A stretch of 54,504 nt of DNA from the NCBI GenBank assembly GCA_017531985.1, contig JAFXJY010000031.1, positions 1-54,504 of the forward strand, written 5' to 3'. This DNA is from Bacteroidaceae bacterium. GTDB lineage: Bacteria; Bacteroidota; Bacteroidia; Bacteroidales; Barnesiellaceae_A. The notes under the pieces were generated by a model. The model made no database searches. It was not told the origin of the DNA and saw only the letters and a program-made list of their open reading frames with translations. Position 1 is the first letter of the stretch; the number at the start of each line of letters is the position of its first letter. Below are positions 40,983 through 50,605 of this stretch, piece by piece. The position numbers were made by a program, and so were the translations under genes.

Positions 40983-42446
40983 ATGAATAAAGAAAACAAT
41001 ACTTCAATGCAACCTTCGCATAGGTCGACCTTTAAGGAACGAGTTAAACGTACACGCACTGCACGCTGGGTGCGGTTTGGTGTGTTCACAACAATCTTTT
41101 TGCTTTTGATAATATGGATAGGCTCTCCATGGCTGTTGCTTATATATCCGTTATTTTTCGACATCTACATTACACAATATATTCCTTGGGGTGGATGGCG
41201 TAATATCAAAAATCCTTTTATACGCACCATATGCGAGTGGGTTGATGCCATCGCCTATGCTCTTGTATTGGTCTATTTCATATTCATCTTTGCATTCCAA
41301 AACTTTCAGATACCCACACCATCGTTGGAAAAGTCGATGCTGGTAGGCGACTTCTTGTTGGTAAGCAAGGTCAATTATGGACCACGTCTGCCTCAGACTC
41401 CTTTACACTTTCCTCTGGCTCAGCACACCCTTCCCATTGTCAATACCAAGTCGTACATTGACAGTTGGCAGCTGCCCTATAAGCGTTTGAAAGGACTGGG
41501 AAGCATCGAGCGTAACGATATTGTTGTCTTCAACTTTCCTGCCGGAGATACCGTTGCAAGCAAAATGCCTAACCCCGACTATTACACGCTTGCTCATTAC
41601 TATGGTCGTGAGGCTCTGCATCGCGACAAAGCTCGTTTCGGCGAGATTATATACCGTCCGGTCGATAGGCGTGAAGCCTATGTAAAACGTTGTGTGGGAC
41701 TGCCGGGTGAGAATTTCGAAATACGCAATAATGTCATCCATATCAATGGTAAAGCTATTGCATCGCCCAAGAAAATGCAACTCAACTATTTCGTAAAAAC
41801 CAATGGAACGAAGATAGGTGAAAAGACATTTGAGCAGTGGGGTATCAGTGTCGATGATCGTATGTATCTGAATAACTCGGCTAATGCTCCTTACCTCTTT
41901 GCCCAATTGGGTATTACACCCCGGAGTGATGGCAGTTACAATCCGGTCTATCATTTCCCTTTAACACAAGAGATGTATAACAAAGTTCAGGCATCGCCTA
42001 TCGTTGAGCAAATAGTGAAAGAACCAGACGAAATGGGAGGAGAAGTATTCCCCTTGGACGGTGTACATCAATGGAGTCGTGCCGATTTCGGTCCTCTGTG
42101 GATACCTCAAAAGGGTGCTACTATACAACTCAATGCCGATAACTATTCGCTCTACGAACGAGCTATTCGCAACTATGAGGGTAACAAACTGGAACTTCGC
42201 AAGGGTGTTGTGTACATCAATGATGAGCCTGTTACCGAATATACCTTCAAGATGGATTACTATATGATGCTGGGCGACAATCGAGACAACTCGGCCGATT
42301 CTCGTTACTGGGGTTTTGTTCCCGAGGATCACATCATCGGCAAGCCAATATTGGTACTTATATCCTTGGATAAGGACAAAGGTTGGTTCAATGGAAAGTT
42401 CCGATGGAATCGATTTATGCGTCCAGCCGATTCACTGGTCAATTGA
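40983..42446 (+). CDS. lepB: Signal peptidase I
   Basis: Cleaves signal peptides of Sec-exported proteins at the outer face of the inner membrane. Two or three N-terminal membrane segments precede box B with the nucleophile S114 (IPTPSLEKSMLVGDFLLVSK) and box D with the general base K235 (AYVKRCVGLPGE). Box E GDNRDNSADSRYWGFVPEDH is intact. 487 residues: longer than E. coli LepB owing to an insert between boxes, typical of Bacteroidetes. Followed after 9 bases by a related gene that has lost these residues. Confidence 0.95.
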   Translation: MNKENNTSMQPSHRSTFKERVKRTRTARWVRFGVFTTIFLLLIIWIGSPWLLLIYPLFFDIYITQYIPWGGWRNIKNPFIRTICEWVDAIAYALVLVYFIFIFAFQNFQIPTPSLEKSMLVGDFLLVSKVNYGPRLPQTPLHFPLAQHTLPIVNTKSYIDSWQLPYKRLKGLGSIERNDIVVFNFPAGDTVASKMPNPDYYTLAHYYGREALHRDKARFGEIIYRPVDRREAYVKRCVGLPGENFEIRNNVIHINGKAIASPKKMQLNYFVKTNGTKIGEKTFEQWGISVDDRMYLNNSANAPYLFAQLGITPRSDGSYNPVYHFPLTQEMYNKVQASPIVEQIVKEPDEMGGEVFPLDGVHQWSRADFGPLWIPQKGATIQLNADNYSLYERAIRNYEGNKLELRKGVVYINDEPVTEYTFKMDYYMMLGDNRDNSADSRYWGFVPEDHIIGKPILVLISLDKDKGWFNGKFRWNRFMRPADSLVN

Positions 42447-42455
42447 TAGTGGTAC

Positions 42456-43454
42456 ATGGGTCGTAGACGTTCCATAATCATCAATGTAATAGTAATATTT
42501 GCCGTAGCAGTAGTACTTGCGGCTCTATGTCGTACCTATGTAGTAGAGTTGTATAGAGTCGCACCCCAACAGATGGAAAACACACTCTTACAGGGCGACC
42601 GCGTGTGGGTCGAAAAGTGGCACTACGGTATTCGACTACCTCAATCTTACATTTCACTACCATTTATCGACACCATTCCCGGTACTGACCTTCCTGCTCG
42701 CTATCCGGCACAGCCATTACCCTATAACCGGTTGTCGACCAAGGAGGTGTCGCGTAATGATATTGTGGCATTCAACTACCCGACCGGAGGAGCAATTCCT
42801 CTATCTCATTATCCTACTGCCATAGCCCGATGTGTGGGAATCCCCGGCGATACGGTATCGGCTCATGACGGTGTACTATATATAAATGGAGTACCTTCGG
42901 CTCAGAGTCCGGTTGTGACCGAGGCTTATCTCATTGCCGATACGCTCGTTTCGCAAGTGGAGCAATACATGACCCGGTTGTTCGGTTCGCCTTTCGAGAA
43001 ACACGACTTGGGACATACCTGCATGTTCTATATCGATCGTTATTGCTATGACAAGTTAAGAGAGCATCTTCCATCTCACCTACAATTGACTCCTGTTTCG
43101 TTATCGTATGACAACTATGAGATAGTTCTTCCGCCCTATAACCGAGATGTTGTTATTACACCTCGAAATGCTGCTTTTTATGCCCACATAATAAATGAAT
43201 ATGAACCAGTCAAAGTACAATTGTGTGGCAATGCACTATATCGGGGTGGTCGCAAAATAAATCAATACCGATTCACGCAACACTACTATTGGGTGCTGTG
43301 TGACAATCGCACTGCCGGCACCGATTCGCGTACATTCGGAGTATTACCTCATAGCCATGTGATAGGTCGATGCGTTAGAGTTATTTTTTCCACCGATGCT
43401 CGCCAAGGAGGTATTCCATCGTGGCGAGGTTCACGTTTCTTTAAATCTATCTGA
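42456..43454 (+). CDS. Signal peptidase I homologue lacking both catalytic residues
   Basis: A 332-residue S26-family protein with one N-terminal membrane anchor (residues about 6-25). Aligning with the neighbouring LepB: box B reads APQQMENTLLQGDRVWVEKW, putting Q39 where LepB has S114, and box D reads AIARCVGIPGD, putting A124 where LepB has K235. Box E is kept in altered form (CDNRTAGTDSRTFGVLPHSH). The fold therefore seems preserved while the Ser-Lys dyad is gone, so it should not be an active peptidase by the normal mechanism. It may be a partner, substrate presenter or regulator of LepB. The frame is intact and tightly coupled to lepB and wbqC, arguing against simple decay. Confidence 0.88.
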   Translation: MGRRRSIIINVIVIFAVAVVLAALCRTYVVELYRVAPQQMENTLLQGDRVWVEKWHYGIRLPQSYISLPFIDTIPGTDLPARYPAQPLPYNRLSTKEVSRNDIVAFNYPTGGAIPLSHYPTAIARCVGIPGDTVSAHDGVLYINGVPSAQSPVVTEAYLIADTLVSQVEQYMTRLFGSPFEKHDLGHTCMFYIDRYCYDKLREHLPSHLQLTPVSLSYDNYEIVLPPYNRDVVITPRNAAFYAHIINEYEPVKVQLCGNALYRGGRKINQYRFTQHYYWVLCDNRTAGTDSRTFGVLPHSHVIGRCVRVIFSTDARQGGIPSWRGSRFFKSI

Positions 43455-43456
43455 CG

Positions 43457-44086
43457 ATGACTCCACTTTATCTCAGTTCAGCCTACTGGGCTCCCATCAG
43501 CTATTTCTCGGCAATATATCGCCACGGTGCAGCCGTCATAGAGCAACACGATACATATATCAAGCAGACTTATCGCAATCGTTGTAATATCATTGCATCA
43601 CAAGGTGTACAGACACTAACCATACCTATCGAAAAACCATCGCCACACACCACCATGCGTGATGTGCGTATCAGCGATCATGGCAATTGGCGACACTTAC
43701 ACCACATGGCCATCGCATCGGCCTATGGCTCTTCTCCCTTCTACGAATATTATGCCGATGATATAGCCCGACTATATACTCGTCGTTATGATTTCTTGCT
43801 CGATTACAACATGGCTCAGATAGCTTGTGTGTGCGATTGGCTCGACATAGAACTGAACATATCGCTTAGTGACACATACACTCCGCATGACTCCATTCCT
43901 ATGACCGACTTACGCGAAGCCATTCACCCCAAACATCCCGATACCTCACTCATAGCACCTTACTTGCCACGCCCCTATTATCAAGTATTTGCCTCTCGCT
44001 ATGGGTTCATGCAGGATCTCTCCATTCTCGACCTTCTATGCAACATGGGTAACGAAAGTATCCTCACATTGGCAGGGATACGTTAA
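43457..44086 (+). CDS. WbqC-family protein
   Basis: A 209-residue soluble protein of the WbqC-like family: MTPLYLSSAYWAPISYFSAI, IEQHDTYIKQTYRNRCNIIA, LTIPIEKPSP, then WRHLHHMAIASAYGSSPFYE, all segments that recur in family members. In some bacteria wbqC lies in O-antigen clusters; the biochemical role is not established. Its ATG starts 2 bases after the stop of the degenerate signal peptidase gene, so it belongs to the dapB-lepB transcript. Confidence 0.85.
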   Translation: MTPLYLSSAYWAPISYFSAIYRHGAAVIEQHDTYIKQTYRNRCNIIASQGVQTLTIPIEKPSPHTTMRDVRISDHGNWRHLHHMAIASAYGSSPFYEYYADDIARLYTRRYDFLLDYNMAQIACVCDWLDIELNISLSDTYTPHDSIPMTDLREAIHPKHPDTSLIAPYLPRPYYQVFASRYGFMQDLSILDLLCNMGNESILTLAGIR

Positions 44087-44110
44087 GGTAACATCTATTA
44101 ATTCCACCTA

Positions 44111-44307
44111 TTAATCATTCGTTAAGGGAAACTTTCTCATTGTTCGCTTCATGTTTTTCAAGAAATCGGCAAGAGACTCGTCTGTGTCGGATAGGGTCAT
44201 ATACACCCACTCGCCCTACTACTGATGGAAATGCAATGTGTCGACTACACGATGTAGGACAATATTGTGATTGAGGTTGTGGCTTATGTAGAGATCTCCT
44301 ATAAACA
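44111..44307 (-). pseudogene. Possible minus-strand gene remnant
   Basis: On the minus strand one frame reads LFIGDLYISHNLNHNIVLHR VVDTLHFHQ, then two TAG stops in a row, then GEWVYMTLSDTDESLADFLK NMKRTMRKF to a TAA at 44113-44111. The composition looks protein-like on both sides of the stops, and no start codon is present. This suggests a decayed gene between wbqC and the frd operon. No family was recognised; chance reading is possible. Confidence 0.35.
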
Positions 44308-44336
44308 ACGCGAGGAAGCTGATAGCTTCCTCGCGT
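44308..44336. terminator. Terminator of the frdCAB operon
   Basis: ACGCGAGGAAGCT (44308-44320) is the exact reverse complement of AGCTTCCTCGCGT (44324-44336), a 13-bp stem with a 3-base loop, 27 bases after the frdB stop. The minus strand then continues TTGTTTAT. Confidence 0.8.
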
Positions 44337-44363
44337 GCGTATACATAATTATATAATACGAGA

Positions 44364-45119
44364 TTAGTCTTGCAACTTGGCTTTGATAAACTCACGGTTG
44401 AGACGAGCAATGTTGGAGAGCGAAATGCTCTTGGGGCATTGAGCGGCACAAGCACCGGTATTGGTACAGTTACCGAAACCGAGTTCGTCCATCTTAGCCA
44501 CCATAGCACGAGCACGACGGGCAGCCTCGATACGACCTTGGGGTAAGAGAGCCAATTGGCTTACCTTGGCCGAAACGAACAGCATGGCCGAACCATTCTT
44601 ACAAGCGGCTACGCAAGCACCGCAACCGATACACGAAGCCGAGTCCATTGCCTCATCGGCATCGGTCTTGGGGATAAGTACGGCATTGGCATCTTGGGCA
44701 CCACCTACGTTGATCGAGGTGTAACCACCGGCTGCAATAATCTGGTCGTAAGCAGTGCGGTCAACCATCAAGTCGCGAATAACGGGGAAACCAGCCGAAC
44801 GCCAAGGCTCGATGGTGATGGTGTCGCCGTTCTTAAACTTACGCATGTGCAACTGGCAGGTGGTGATAGCCGAATCGGGACCGTGGGGGTGTCCGTTGAT
44901 ATACAACGAACACATACCGCAGATACCCTCGCGGCAGTCGTGGTCGAATACTACAGGCTCTTTGCCTTCGTTTATTAGTTGTTCGTTCAGTACATCGAGC
45001 ATCTCAAGGAATGAGCTGTCGGTCGAGATACCTTTAACGTTATATGTCTCAAACTGACCTTTCGATTTGCGGTCGCGTTGACGCCATACTTTCAGTGTTA
45101 AATCTATAGTTTTTTCCAT
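44364..45119 (-). CDS. frdB: Fumarate reductase/succinate dehydrogenase iron-sulfur subunit
   Basis: The electron-transfer subunit between FAD (FrdA) and heme b/menaquinone (FrdC). The 2Fe-2S cluster: C62, C67 and C70 in [10 protein letters not shown], and C88. The second and third clusters: C163-x2-C166-x2-C169-x3-C173 ([11 protein letters not shown]), and C218, C224, C228 ([15 protein letters not shown]). 251 residues. Last gene of the operon, 15 bases after frdA. In an anaerobe of this phylum the complex mainly reduces fumarate to succinate. Confidence 0.95.
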   Translation of the reverse strand: MEKTIDLTLKVWRQRDRKSKGQFETYNVKGISTDSSFLEMLDVLNEQLINEGKEPVVFDHDCREGICGMCSLYINGHPHGPDSAITTCQLHMRKFKNGDTITIEPWRSAGFPVIRDLMVDRTAYDQIIAAGGYTSINVGGAQDANAVLIPKTDADEAMDSASCIGCGACVAACKNGSAMLFVSAKVSQLALLPQGRIEAARRARAMVAKMDELGFGNCTNTGACAAQCPKSISLSNIARLNREFIKAKLQD

Positions 45120-45134
45120 AACTGTAATTCCCGA

Positions 45135-47075
45135 TTATTGTTTGTAGTTACGTTGTTGTACCTTGATAAACTCGTAGTTGAGTTCTTCCTTGTGCAACTC
45201 CGGTTTTTGGTCTTCACCTTTGTACTCCCAGCAACCAACATACATGAAGTCTTGGTCGTTACGCTTGGCTTCGCCCTCTTCGGTCTGGTGTTCTTCGCGG
45301 AAGTGACCACCACACGATTCTTCGCGGTGAAGGGCATCGACAGCCATCAGTTTACCTATTTCGATAAAGTCTTCGAGACGCAATGCTTTCTCCAACTCTA
45401 CGTTGAGTGAATATGCTTCACCGGGGATACGCAAGTCGCTATAAAACTCTTTCTTAATCTTGTCTATTTCAACAAGAGCCTTTTCAAGACCGGCTTTGTT
45501 ACGACCCATACCCACATAGTCGCTCATGATGCGACCGAGCTTCTTGTGCAACGAGTCGACCGATTGTTTACCCTTGATAGCCATAAGACGCTCGATGCGG
45601 GCTTTAACAGCCTTCTCGGCCTCGACAAACTCGGGCAGCTCGGTGCTGAAACGAGGTACTTGAATCTGGTCAGAGAGGTAGTTCTGTATAGTGTAGGGCA
45701 ATACGAAGTATCCATCGGCAAGACCTTGCATAAGAGCTGATGCACCCAGACGGTTGGCTCCGTGATCTGAGAAGTTGGCTTCACCGATAGCAAACAGACC
45801 GGGAATAGTTGTTTGCAACTCATAGTCAACCCAAATACCACCCATAGTATAGTGCGATGCAGGGTATATCATCATAGGAGTTTCGTATGGATTGTCATCG
45901 ACAATCTTTTCGTACATCTGGAAGAGGTTACCGTAACGAGCCTCAACAGCATCGCGACCAAGACGCTTGATAGCATCGCTGAAATCGAGATATACAGCAA
46001 GTCCGGTACCTACGCCGTAACCGGCATCGCAACGCTCCTTGGCAGCACGCGAAGCAACGTCGCGGGGAACGAGGTTACCAAATGCAGGATAACGACGCTC
46101 CAAGTAGTAGTCGCGGTCTTCTTCTTTGATCTGAGTAGGTTTGAGCTTGCCGGCACGAATAGCCTCAGCATCCTCTTTTTTCTTGGGTACCCATATACGA
46201 CCATCGTTACGCAATGACTCAGACATAAGAGTGAGCTTCGACTGGAACTCGCCGTGAACGGGAATACAAGTGGGGTGAATTTGGGCATAAGCGGGGTTGG
46301 CAAAGTAGGCTCCCTTGCGGTAGCATTGTACAGCAGCCGAACCGTTAGATGCCATAGCGTTGGTCGAAAGGAAGAAGACGTTGCCATAACCACCGGTAGC
46401 AATAACAACGGCATGAGCAGCAAAACGCTCGATACCACCGGTTACCAAGTTACGCATGATGACTCCGCGAGCACGACCGTCGACAATTACCACATCGAGC
46501 ATTTCGTAGCGTGTACGCAAGTCGACCTTACCCTTGTTGACCTGACGCATCAACGACGAGTAAGCACCCAAGAGGAGTTGTTGACCGGTCTGACCCTTAG
46601 CATAGAATGTACGAGATACTTGGGCACCACCGAAAGAACGGTTGTCGAGCAAGCCACCATATTCGCGAGCAAAGGGAACACCTTGTGCCACGCATTGGTC
46701 GATGATGTTGTTTGAAACCTCAGCAAGACGATATACGTTAGCCTCACGAGCACGATAGTCGCCACCCTTGATAGTGTCGTAGAACAAGCGGTACACTGAG
46801 TCACCATCGTTCTGGTAGTTCTTGGCAGCATTGATACCACCTTGTGCAGCGATAGAGTGAGCACGACGGGGCGAATCTTGGATACAGAAATTGATAACGT
46901 TGAAACCCAATTCACCAAGTGTTGCAGCAGCAGCACCACCGGCAAGACCGGTACCGACAACAATAACATCAAGACGGCGTTTGTTGGCGGGGTTTACCAG
47001 TTTTTGAGTAGCCTTATAATTAGTCCATTTTTCAGCCAACGGACCGGCAGGTATTTTAGATTCTAACTTTGACAT
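45135..47075 (-). CDS. frdA: Fumarate reductase/succinate dehydrogenase flavoprotein subunit
   Basis: The catalytic subunit interconverting fumarate and succinate. FAD-binding GTGLAGG at residues 41-47; the histidine for covalent FAD, H73, in [37 protein letters not shown] motif preceded by [16 protein letters not shown] (active-site arginine). The C-terminus ends [20 protein letters not shown]. 646 residues, the B. subtilis/Bacteroides type. 20 bases after frdC. Confidence 0.96.
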   Translation of the reverse strand: MSKLESKIPAGPLAEKWTNYKATQKLVNPANKRRLDVIVVGTGLAGGAAAATLGELGFNVINFCIQDSPRRAHSIAAQGGINAAKNYQNDGDSVYRLFYDTIKGGDYRAREANVYRLAEVSNNIIDQCVAQGVPFAREYGGLLDNRSFGGAQVSRTFYAKGQTGQQLLLGAYSSLMRQVNKGKVDLRTRYEMLDVVIVDGRARGVIMRNLVTGGIERFAAHAVVIATGGYGNVFFLSTNAMASNGSAAVQCYRKGAYFANPAYAQIHPTCIPVHGEFQSKLTLMSESLRNDGRIWVPKKKEDAEAIRAGKLKPTQIKEEDRDYYLERRYPAFGNLVPRDVASRAAKERCDAGYGVGTGLAVYLDFSDAIKRLGRDAVEARYGNLFQMYEKIVDDNPYETPMMIYPASHYTMGGIWVDYELQTTIPGLFAIGEANFSDHGANRLGASALMQGLADGYFVLPYTIQNYLSDQIQVPRFSTELPEFVEAEKAVKARIERLMAIKGKQSVDSLHKKLGRIMSDYVGMGRNKAGLEKALVEIDKIKKEFYSDLRIPGEAYSLNVELEKALRLEDFIEIGKLMAVDALHREESCGGHFREEHQTEEGEAKRNDQDFMYVGCWEYKGEDQKPELHKEELNYEFIKVQQRNYKQ

Positions 47076-47095
47076 AACTATTGTTTTTAATTAGA

Positions 47096-47836
47096 TTATT
47101 TATTTAACAACCAATCAGCAGCATTCCAACCAAGGATACCACCTTCGATATTGGTGTGTAAGAACAGGGCTATAAGAACGAAAGCAAAGCCCAAGCAGAT
47201 AACTGTGGCAAAAACGTTACCTATTACTTTCCAACGGTTGAACCAGATGTTGTTGTTGAAACCGATGGTGTGCAATGCACTCCAAAAACCGTGAGTCAAG
47301 TGGAACCACAATGCAACCAACCAAACAAGGTAAAGAACCACAACCCAAAGGTTCTTGAACTCGGTAATAACCAAGCTCGCTCCATTGTGAGGATCGTCGT
47401 GATACAGATATTCACCATCAAGACCGGCCATAGAAGAAGCAACCTCATTGAATTGCATCTTGAACCAGAATTGTGCCATGTGAAGCACCAAGAACAAAAT
47501 CACGATGATACCGAGTACCAACATGTTTTGTGAAGACCACTCTACACCTTGAGGACGAACATTCACAGCATAACGGTCGTTACCACGAGCACGACGGTTC
47601 TGAATAGTCAACCAGAAAGCATAGACAATGTGAACAATGAAACCGGCTGCAAGTACAGCAGTAAGAGCCAATGTGTACCAGTGTGCACCCAACAAGCCAC
47701 AAATAACGTTGTAGGCCTCGGGCGAGAACACAAGAGCAAGGTTCATGCACATGTGAAATGTTAAAAATAGAACGAGGAAGAGTCCTGAAACACTCATAAC
47801 AACCTTGCGTCCTATTGACGAGTTAGTTAACCACAT
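47096..47836 (-). CDS. frdC: Fumarate reductase/succinate dehydrogenase cytochrome b subunit
   Basis: A 246-residue membrane anchor with about five hydrophobic helices and conserved histidines that can bind two b hemes (TFHMCMNLAL, FIVHIVYAFW, LVLHMAQFW, WFHLTHGFWSALHTIG). It passes electrons between menaquinol and the FrdAB head. It belongs to the B. subtilis SdhC-like single-anchor type. First gene of the operon, expressed from the consensus promoter at 47896-47927. Confidence 0.94.
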   Translation of the reverse strand: MWLTNSSIGRKVVMSVSGLFLVLFLTFHMCMNLALVFSPEAYNVICGLLGAHWYTLALTAVLAAGFIVHIVYAFWLTIQNRRARGNDRYAVNVRPQGVEWSSQNMLVLGIIVILFLVLHMAQFWFKMQFNEVASSMAGLDGEYLYHDDPHNGASLVITEFKNLWVVVLYLVWLVALWFHLTHGFWSALHTIGFNNNIWFNRWKVIGNVFATVICLGFAFVLIALFLHTNIEGGILGWNAADWLLNK

Positions 47837-47895
47837 AAGTTTGAAATTTAAGTTATTATTATTGTTTTTATGTTTTTCACATTTGTAACAGTATG

Positions 47896-47927
47896 CAAAA
47901 ATAGGCTTTTAACCCATAAGAAACAAA
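47896..47927 (-). promoter_or_regulatory. Consensus promoter of frdCAB
   Basis: On the minus strand TTTG (47927-47924), 20 bases, TATTTTTG (47903-47896): a complete match. Leader of roughly 55 bases. Confidence 0.8.
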
Positions 47928-48029
47928 TAAATAAAGATTTTTTTCTTTATTATTATGCTTTAAAAGGGGGACAAACAATAATTTTAGGTCAAAATAAGAC
48001 AAGAAATACACACTTTCGCAAAAAATATG

Positions 48030-48037
48030 TACCTTTA
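48030..48037 (+). promoter_or_regulatory. Weak -7 box before the epimerase gene
   Basis: TACCTTTA is a seven-of-eight match to TAnnTTTG. It overlaps the in-frame ATG at 48027, so translation more likely starts at 48060. The -33 box is not clear. Confidence 0.35.
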
Positions 48038-48059
48038 TAGCCTAAATTTTATAACACAT

Positions 48060-49070
48060 ATGACAAATAAAATACTTGTAACCGGAGCCGGGGGTTTTAT
48101 AGGTGGTTTCATCGTTGAAGAGGCTCTCAACCGCGGATTTGACACATGGGCAGGAGTGCGTAGCTCTACTTCGCACGAATTTCTGCAAGATGACAGGATA
48201 ACATTTGTTGATCTCGACTATGCACACCCCGAGAAGCTCCGGTCGCAACTAACCGTTCTTAAAGAAAAAATGGGCGGTTGGGATTATATCGTTCACAACT
48301 TGGGTGTTACCAAGTGTAAGAATAAGGAGGACTTTTATCGCATCAATTATCAACTGGTATGCAACTTTGTTGATGCATTGATAGCTTGTGACATGGTGCC
48401 TCGCAAGTTTATATATATGAGCAGCCTTAGTGCATGGGGAAAAGGTGATGAAGTCAATCACACCCCCATTAAGCTCACCGACACGCCTCGTCCCGATACC
48501 GAATACGGCAAGAGTAAACTGATGACCGAACAATACTTGGCCTCCCTACCCGACTTCCCTTACATGATACTGCGTCCTACCGGAGTATACGGACCGCGTG
48601 AAAAGGATTACTTACTGATGATGCAGTCTATTCAAGCCGGATTTGACTTCGGTGTGGGATATAAAAAACAACTCATAACGTTTATCTATGTCAAAGACCT
48701 TGTGCGAGCTATCTTTGCCGCCATCGAAGCACCCATAGTGCGTCGTGCCTATTTCATATCGGAAGAACAAGCCTACACATCGTCGGGATTTCGCAAATAT
48801 GTAGCAGCCGAGTTGGGTAAACGTTGCGTTATTCCCATAGTCGTACCCTGCTGGTTCTTGTGGATTATATCGGTCGTAGCCGAATGGATTGGTGGTTTGA
48901 GAGGCAAAACAAGTACGCTCAATCGCGATAAATATCGCATTATGTGCCAACGCAACTGGGTGTGCGATACAACTCCCACAAGAGAGGAGTTGGGATTTAT
49001 ACCACAATACAGTCTTGAAGAAGGTGTACGCGAAACTGTGGCTTGGTACAAAGCCAATAAATGGTTATAA
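48060..49070 (+). CDS. NAD-dependent epimerase/dehydratase family protein
   Basis: An extended short-chain dehydrogenase of 336 residues. NAD loop ILVTGAGGFIGGFIVEEAL (GxxGxxG) at the N-terminus, and the catalytic Y-x-x-x-K in TEYGKSKLMTEQYL; the serine is in FIYMSSLSAWG. The substrate is probably a nucleotide-sugar or a sterol/dihydroflavonol-like compound; the group cannot be fixed. The start at 48060 (MTNKILVTGAGG) is preferred over the ATG at 48027, which lies in the promoter region. It leads the run epimerase - LOG - DUF4271 - hemD. Confidence 0.88.
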   Translation: MTNKILVTGAGGFIGGFIVEEALNRGFDTWAGVRSSTSHEFLQDDRITFVDLDYAHPEKLRSQLTVLKEKMGGWDYIVHNLGVTKCKNKEDFYRINYQLVCNFVDALIACDMVPRKFIYMSSLSAWGKGDEVNHTPIKLTDTPRPDTEYGKSKLMTEQYLASLPDFPYMILRPTGVYGPREKDYLLMMQSIQAGFDFGVGYKKQLITFIYVKDLVRAIFAAIEAPIVRRAYFISEEQAYTSSGFRKYVAAELGKRCVIPIVVPCWFLWIISVVAEWIGGLRGKTSTLNRDKYRIMCQRNWVCDTTPTREELGFIPQYSLEEGVRETVAWYKANKWL

Positions 49071-49103
49071 CCCACTCATCACTACAAGTAAAAAGGAAGA
49101 ATA

Positions 49104-49703
49104 ATGAACAGGAAAAAAGTCACCATTTATTGTGCTTCAAGTCCATCGATAGCCTCCACCTTTTTCGAGGCTGCCGATACCTTGGCCACACTATTGGCAC
49201 AACAAGGAGTAGAAATAGTCTACGGAGCCGGTCGTCAAGGGTTGATGGGATGTATAGCCGACAATATAATGTTGCATGGAGGAAAAGCCATAGGCGTAAT
49301 ACCTGAATTTATGGTAGAACGCGACTGGTGTCACAAAGGTTTATCACAACTGATAGTAACCCCCGACATGCACAGCAGAAAAGAGACCATGGCACAAATG
49401 GGTGAGGCTGCCATCGCACTGCCCGGTGGGTGTGGTACTCTTGAAGAACTGCTCGAAATCATAACATGGAAACAGTTGGGATTGTACACACATCCCATTA
49501 TTATACTTAACACATCGGGATACTATGACCCACTGCTACAAATGTTGCAACAAGCCATAGACAATAAGTTTATGCAAGAGAAACACTCCTCATTGTGGTA
49601 TACAGCAAATACTCCGCAAGAGGTTATGGAAGCACTTGATAAAATAGACGAGTGGGATACAGCCATAGGAAAATTTACAGCCGACAATATGACCGAACAA
49701 TGA
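49104..49703 (+). CDS. LOG-family protein (TIGR00730 type)
   Basis: A 199-residue member of the cytokinin-activating LOG family, probably a nucleoside 5'-monophosphate phosphoribohydrolase. Signatures GAGRQGLMG near the N-terminus and PGGCGTLEELLEIITWKQLG with catalytic glutamate and arginine environment. Starts MNRKKVTIYCASSPSIASTF, the usual strand order. Its TGA overlaps the ATG of the DUF4271 gene (ATGA), so they are translationally coupled. Unlike the LOG protein at 2817 it has the canonical PGG. Confidence 0.92.
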   Translation: MNRKKVTIYCASSPSIASTFFEAADTLATLLAQQGVEIVYGAGRQGLMGCIADNIMLHGGKAIGVIPEFMVERDWCHKGLSQLIVTPDMHSRKETMAQMGEAAIALPGGCGTLEELLEIITWKQLGLYTHPIIILNTSGYYDPLLQMLQQAIDNKFMQEKHSSLWYTANTPQEVMEALDKIDEWDTAIGKFTADNMTEQ

Positions 49704-50605
49704 ACTTATACGCACAAAATATCAATAACGACACTGCATATATAGTCGGTCAACCATACGACACAGAATCACTTTACACAAGTGACACCACTACTCATAC
49801 GCAACTACACCGCCACACAAGTCAAGAGAGTGTAGTCAACCCATACACCCACTTCGAGAGCGATAGTAACATCACCACTTCTACCCTTACCACACCCGAC
49901 CTACCGGTTAATGAAAGACCCATCACACCGGCAGCCGACTCGGGGGTAATAACACTGCTGATAGCCGCATTTTTATTTTTTGCTATATCCTACCGTCGCG
50001 GAGCCAAATATTTACAACACCTATTCTCTTCGCTATTCAAGGTGAATCCTCGGGGAAACATGTTTGACGAAACAACTATCAACGAAAACCAGCTCAAACT
50101 ATCACTCCTTACATTGACCTTTATTACCGAGGGAATAACTCTTTATTACAGTCTGTTACACCAGTCAATCAACAACGAACACCTTATATTGCCTTCTGTG
50201 ATAATATGTATAGCATTGTGTGCTGTCTACTATCTGCTACAAGTATTAATATACAACTTATTGGGCAATATATTCGACAATAAATTTTCGACCGAAACCT
50301 TTACTGAAAGTTTTACCACAATCAATCTCTTTATAGGACTCTTTTTCAGTCCCGTTATTTTGGTCATGATATTCATACCACAAGCCACAACCATTGCCCT
50401 GTATATTTGCTTTATTTTCTATCTTTTAGCAAGATTACTTATAATTTATAAGGGTATTAGTATTTTTTTACCACATTTATTCGGTTTGCTTTACATATTT
50501 TTGTATCTTTGTGCCCTTGAAATAACGCCACTTTTACAACTTAAAAAATTGGTAATTTATTTGTATAAAATATTAGAATTAAACTCTGTAACACCTTGGA
50601 AATAA
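49700..50605 (+). CDS. DUF4271 membrane protein
   Basis: A 301-residue protein with a polar N-terminal region of about 85 residues followed by about seven hydrophobic segments (GVITLLIAAFLFFAISY, LLTLTFITEGITLYYSL, LIVPSVIICIALCAVYYLL-like, TINLFIGLFFSPVILVMIF, and a final block near the C-terminus). DUF4271 proteins precede hemD in many Bacteroidetes. Starts at ATG 49700 (MNLYAQNINN); a longer frame from 49652 would overlap the LOG gene by 52 bases. Overlaps hemD by 10 bases. Function unknown; coupling suggests a link with the gene order rather than a proven role in heme synthesis. Confidence 0.82.
   Translation: MNLYAQNINNDTAYIVGQPYDTESLYTSDTTTHTQLHRHTSQESVVNPYTHFESDSNITTSTLTTPDLPVNERPITPAADSGVITLLIAAFLFFAISYRRGAKYLQHLFSSLFKVNPRGNMFDETTINENQLKLSLLTLTFITEGITLYYSLLHQSINNEHLILPSVIICIALCAVYYLLQVLIYNLLGNIFDNKFSTETFTESFTTINLFIGLFFSPVILVMIFIPQATTIALYICFIFYLLARLLIIYKGISIFLPHLFGLLYIFLYLCALEITPLLQLKKLVIYLYKILELNSVTPWK

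Noticed and set aside
48027..48059. Eleven extra N-terminal residues of the epimerase
   Set aside because: The ATG at 48027 overlaps a likely -7 box and the Rossmann strand begins right after ATG 48060.
49652..49699. Upstream start of the DUF4271 protein
   Set aside because: It would lie inside the LOG gene; the ATGA overlap at 49700 is the normal coupling signal.
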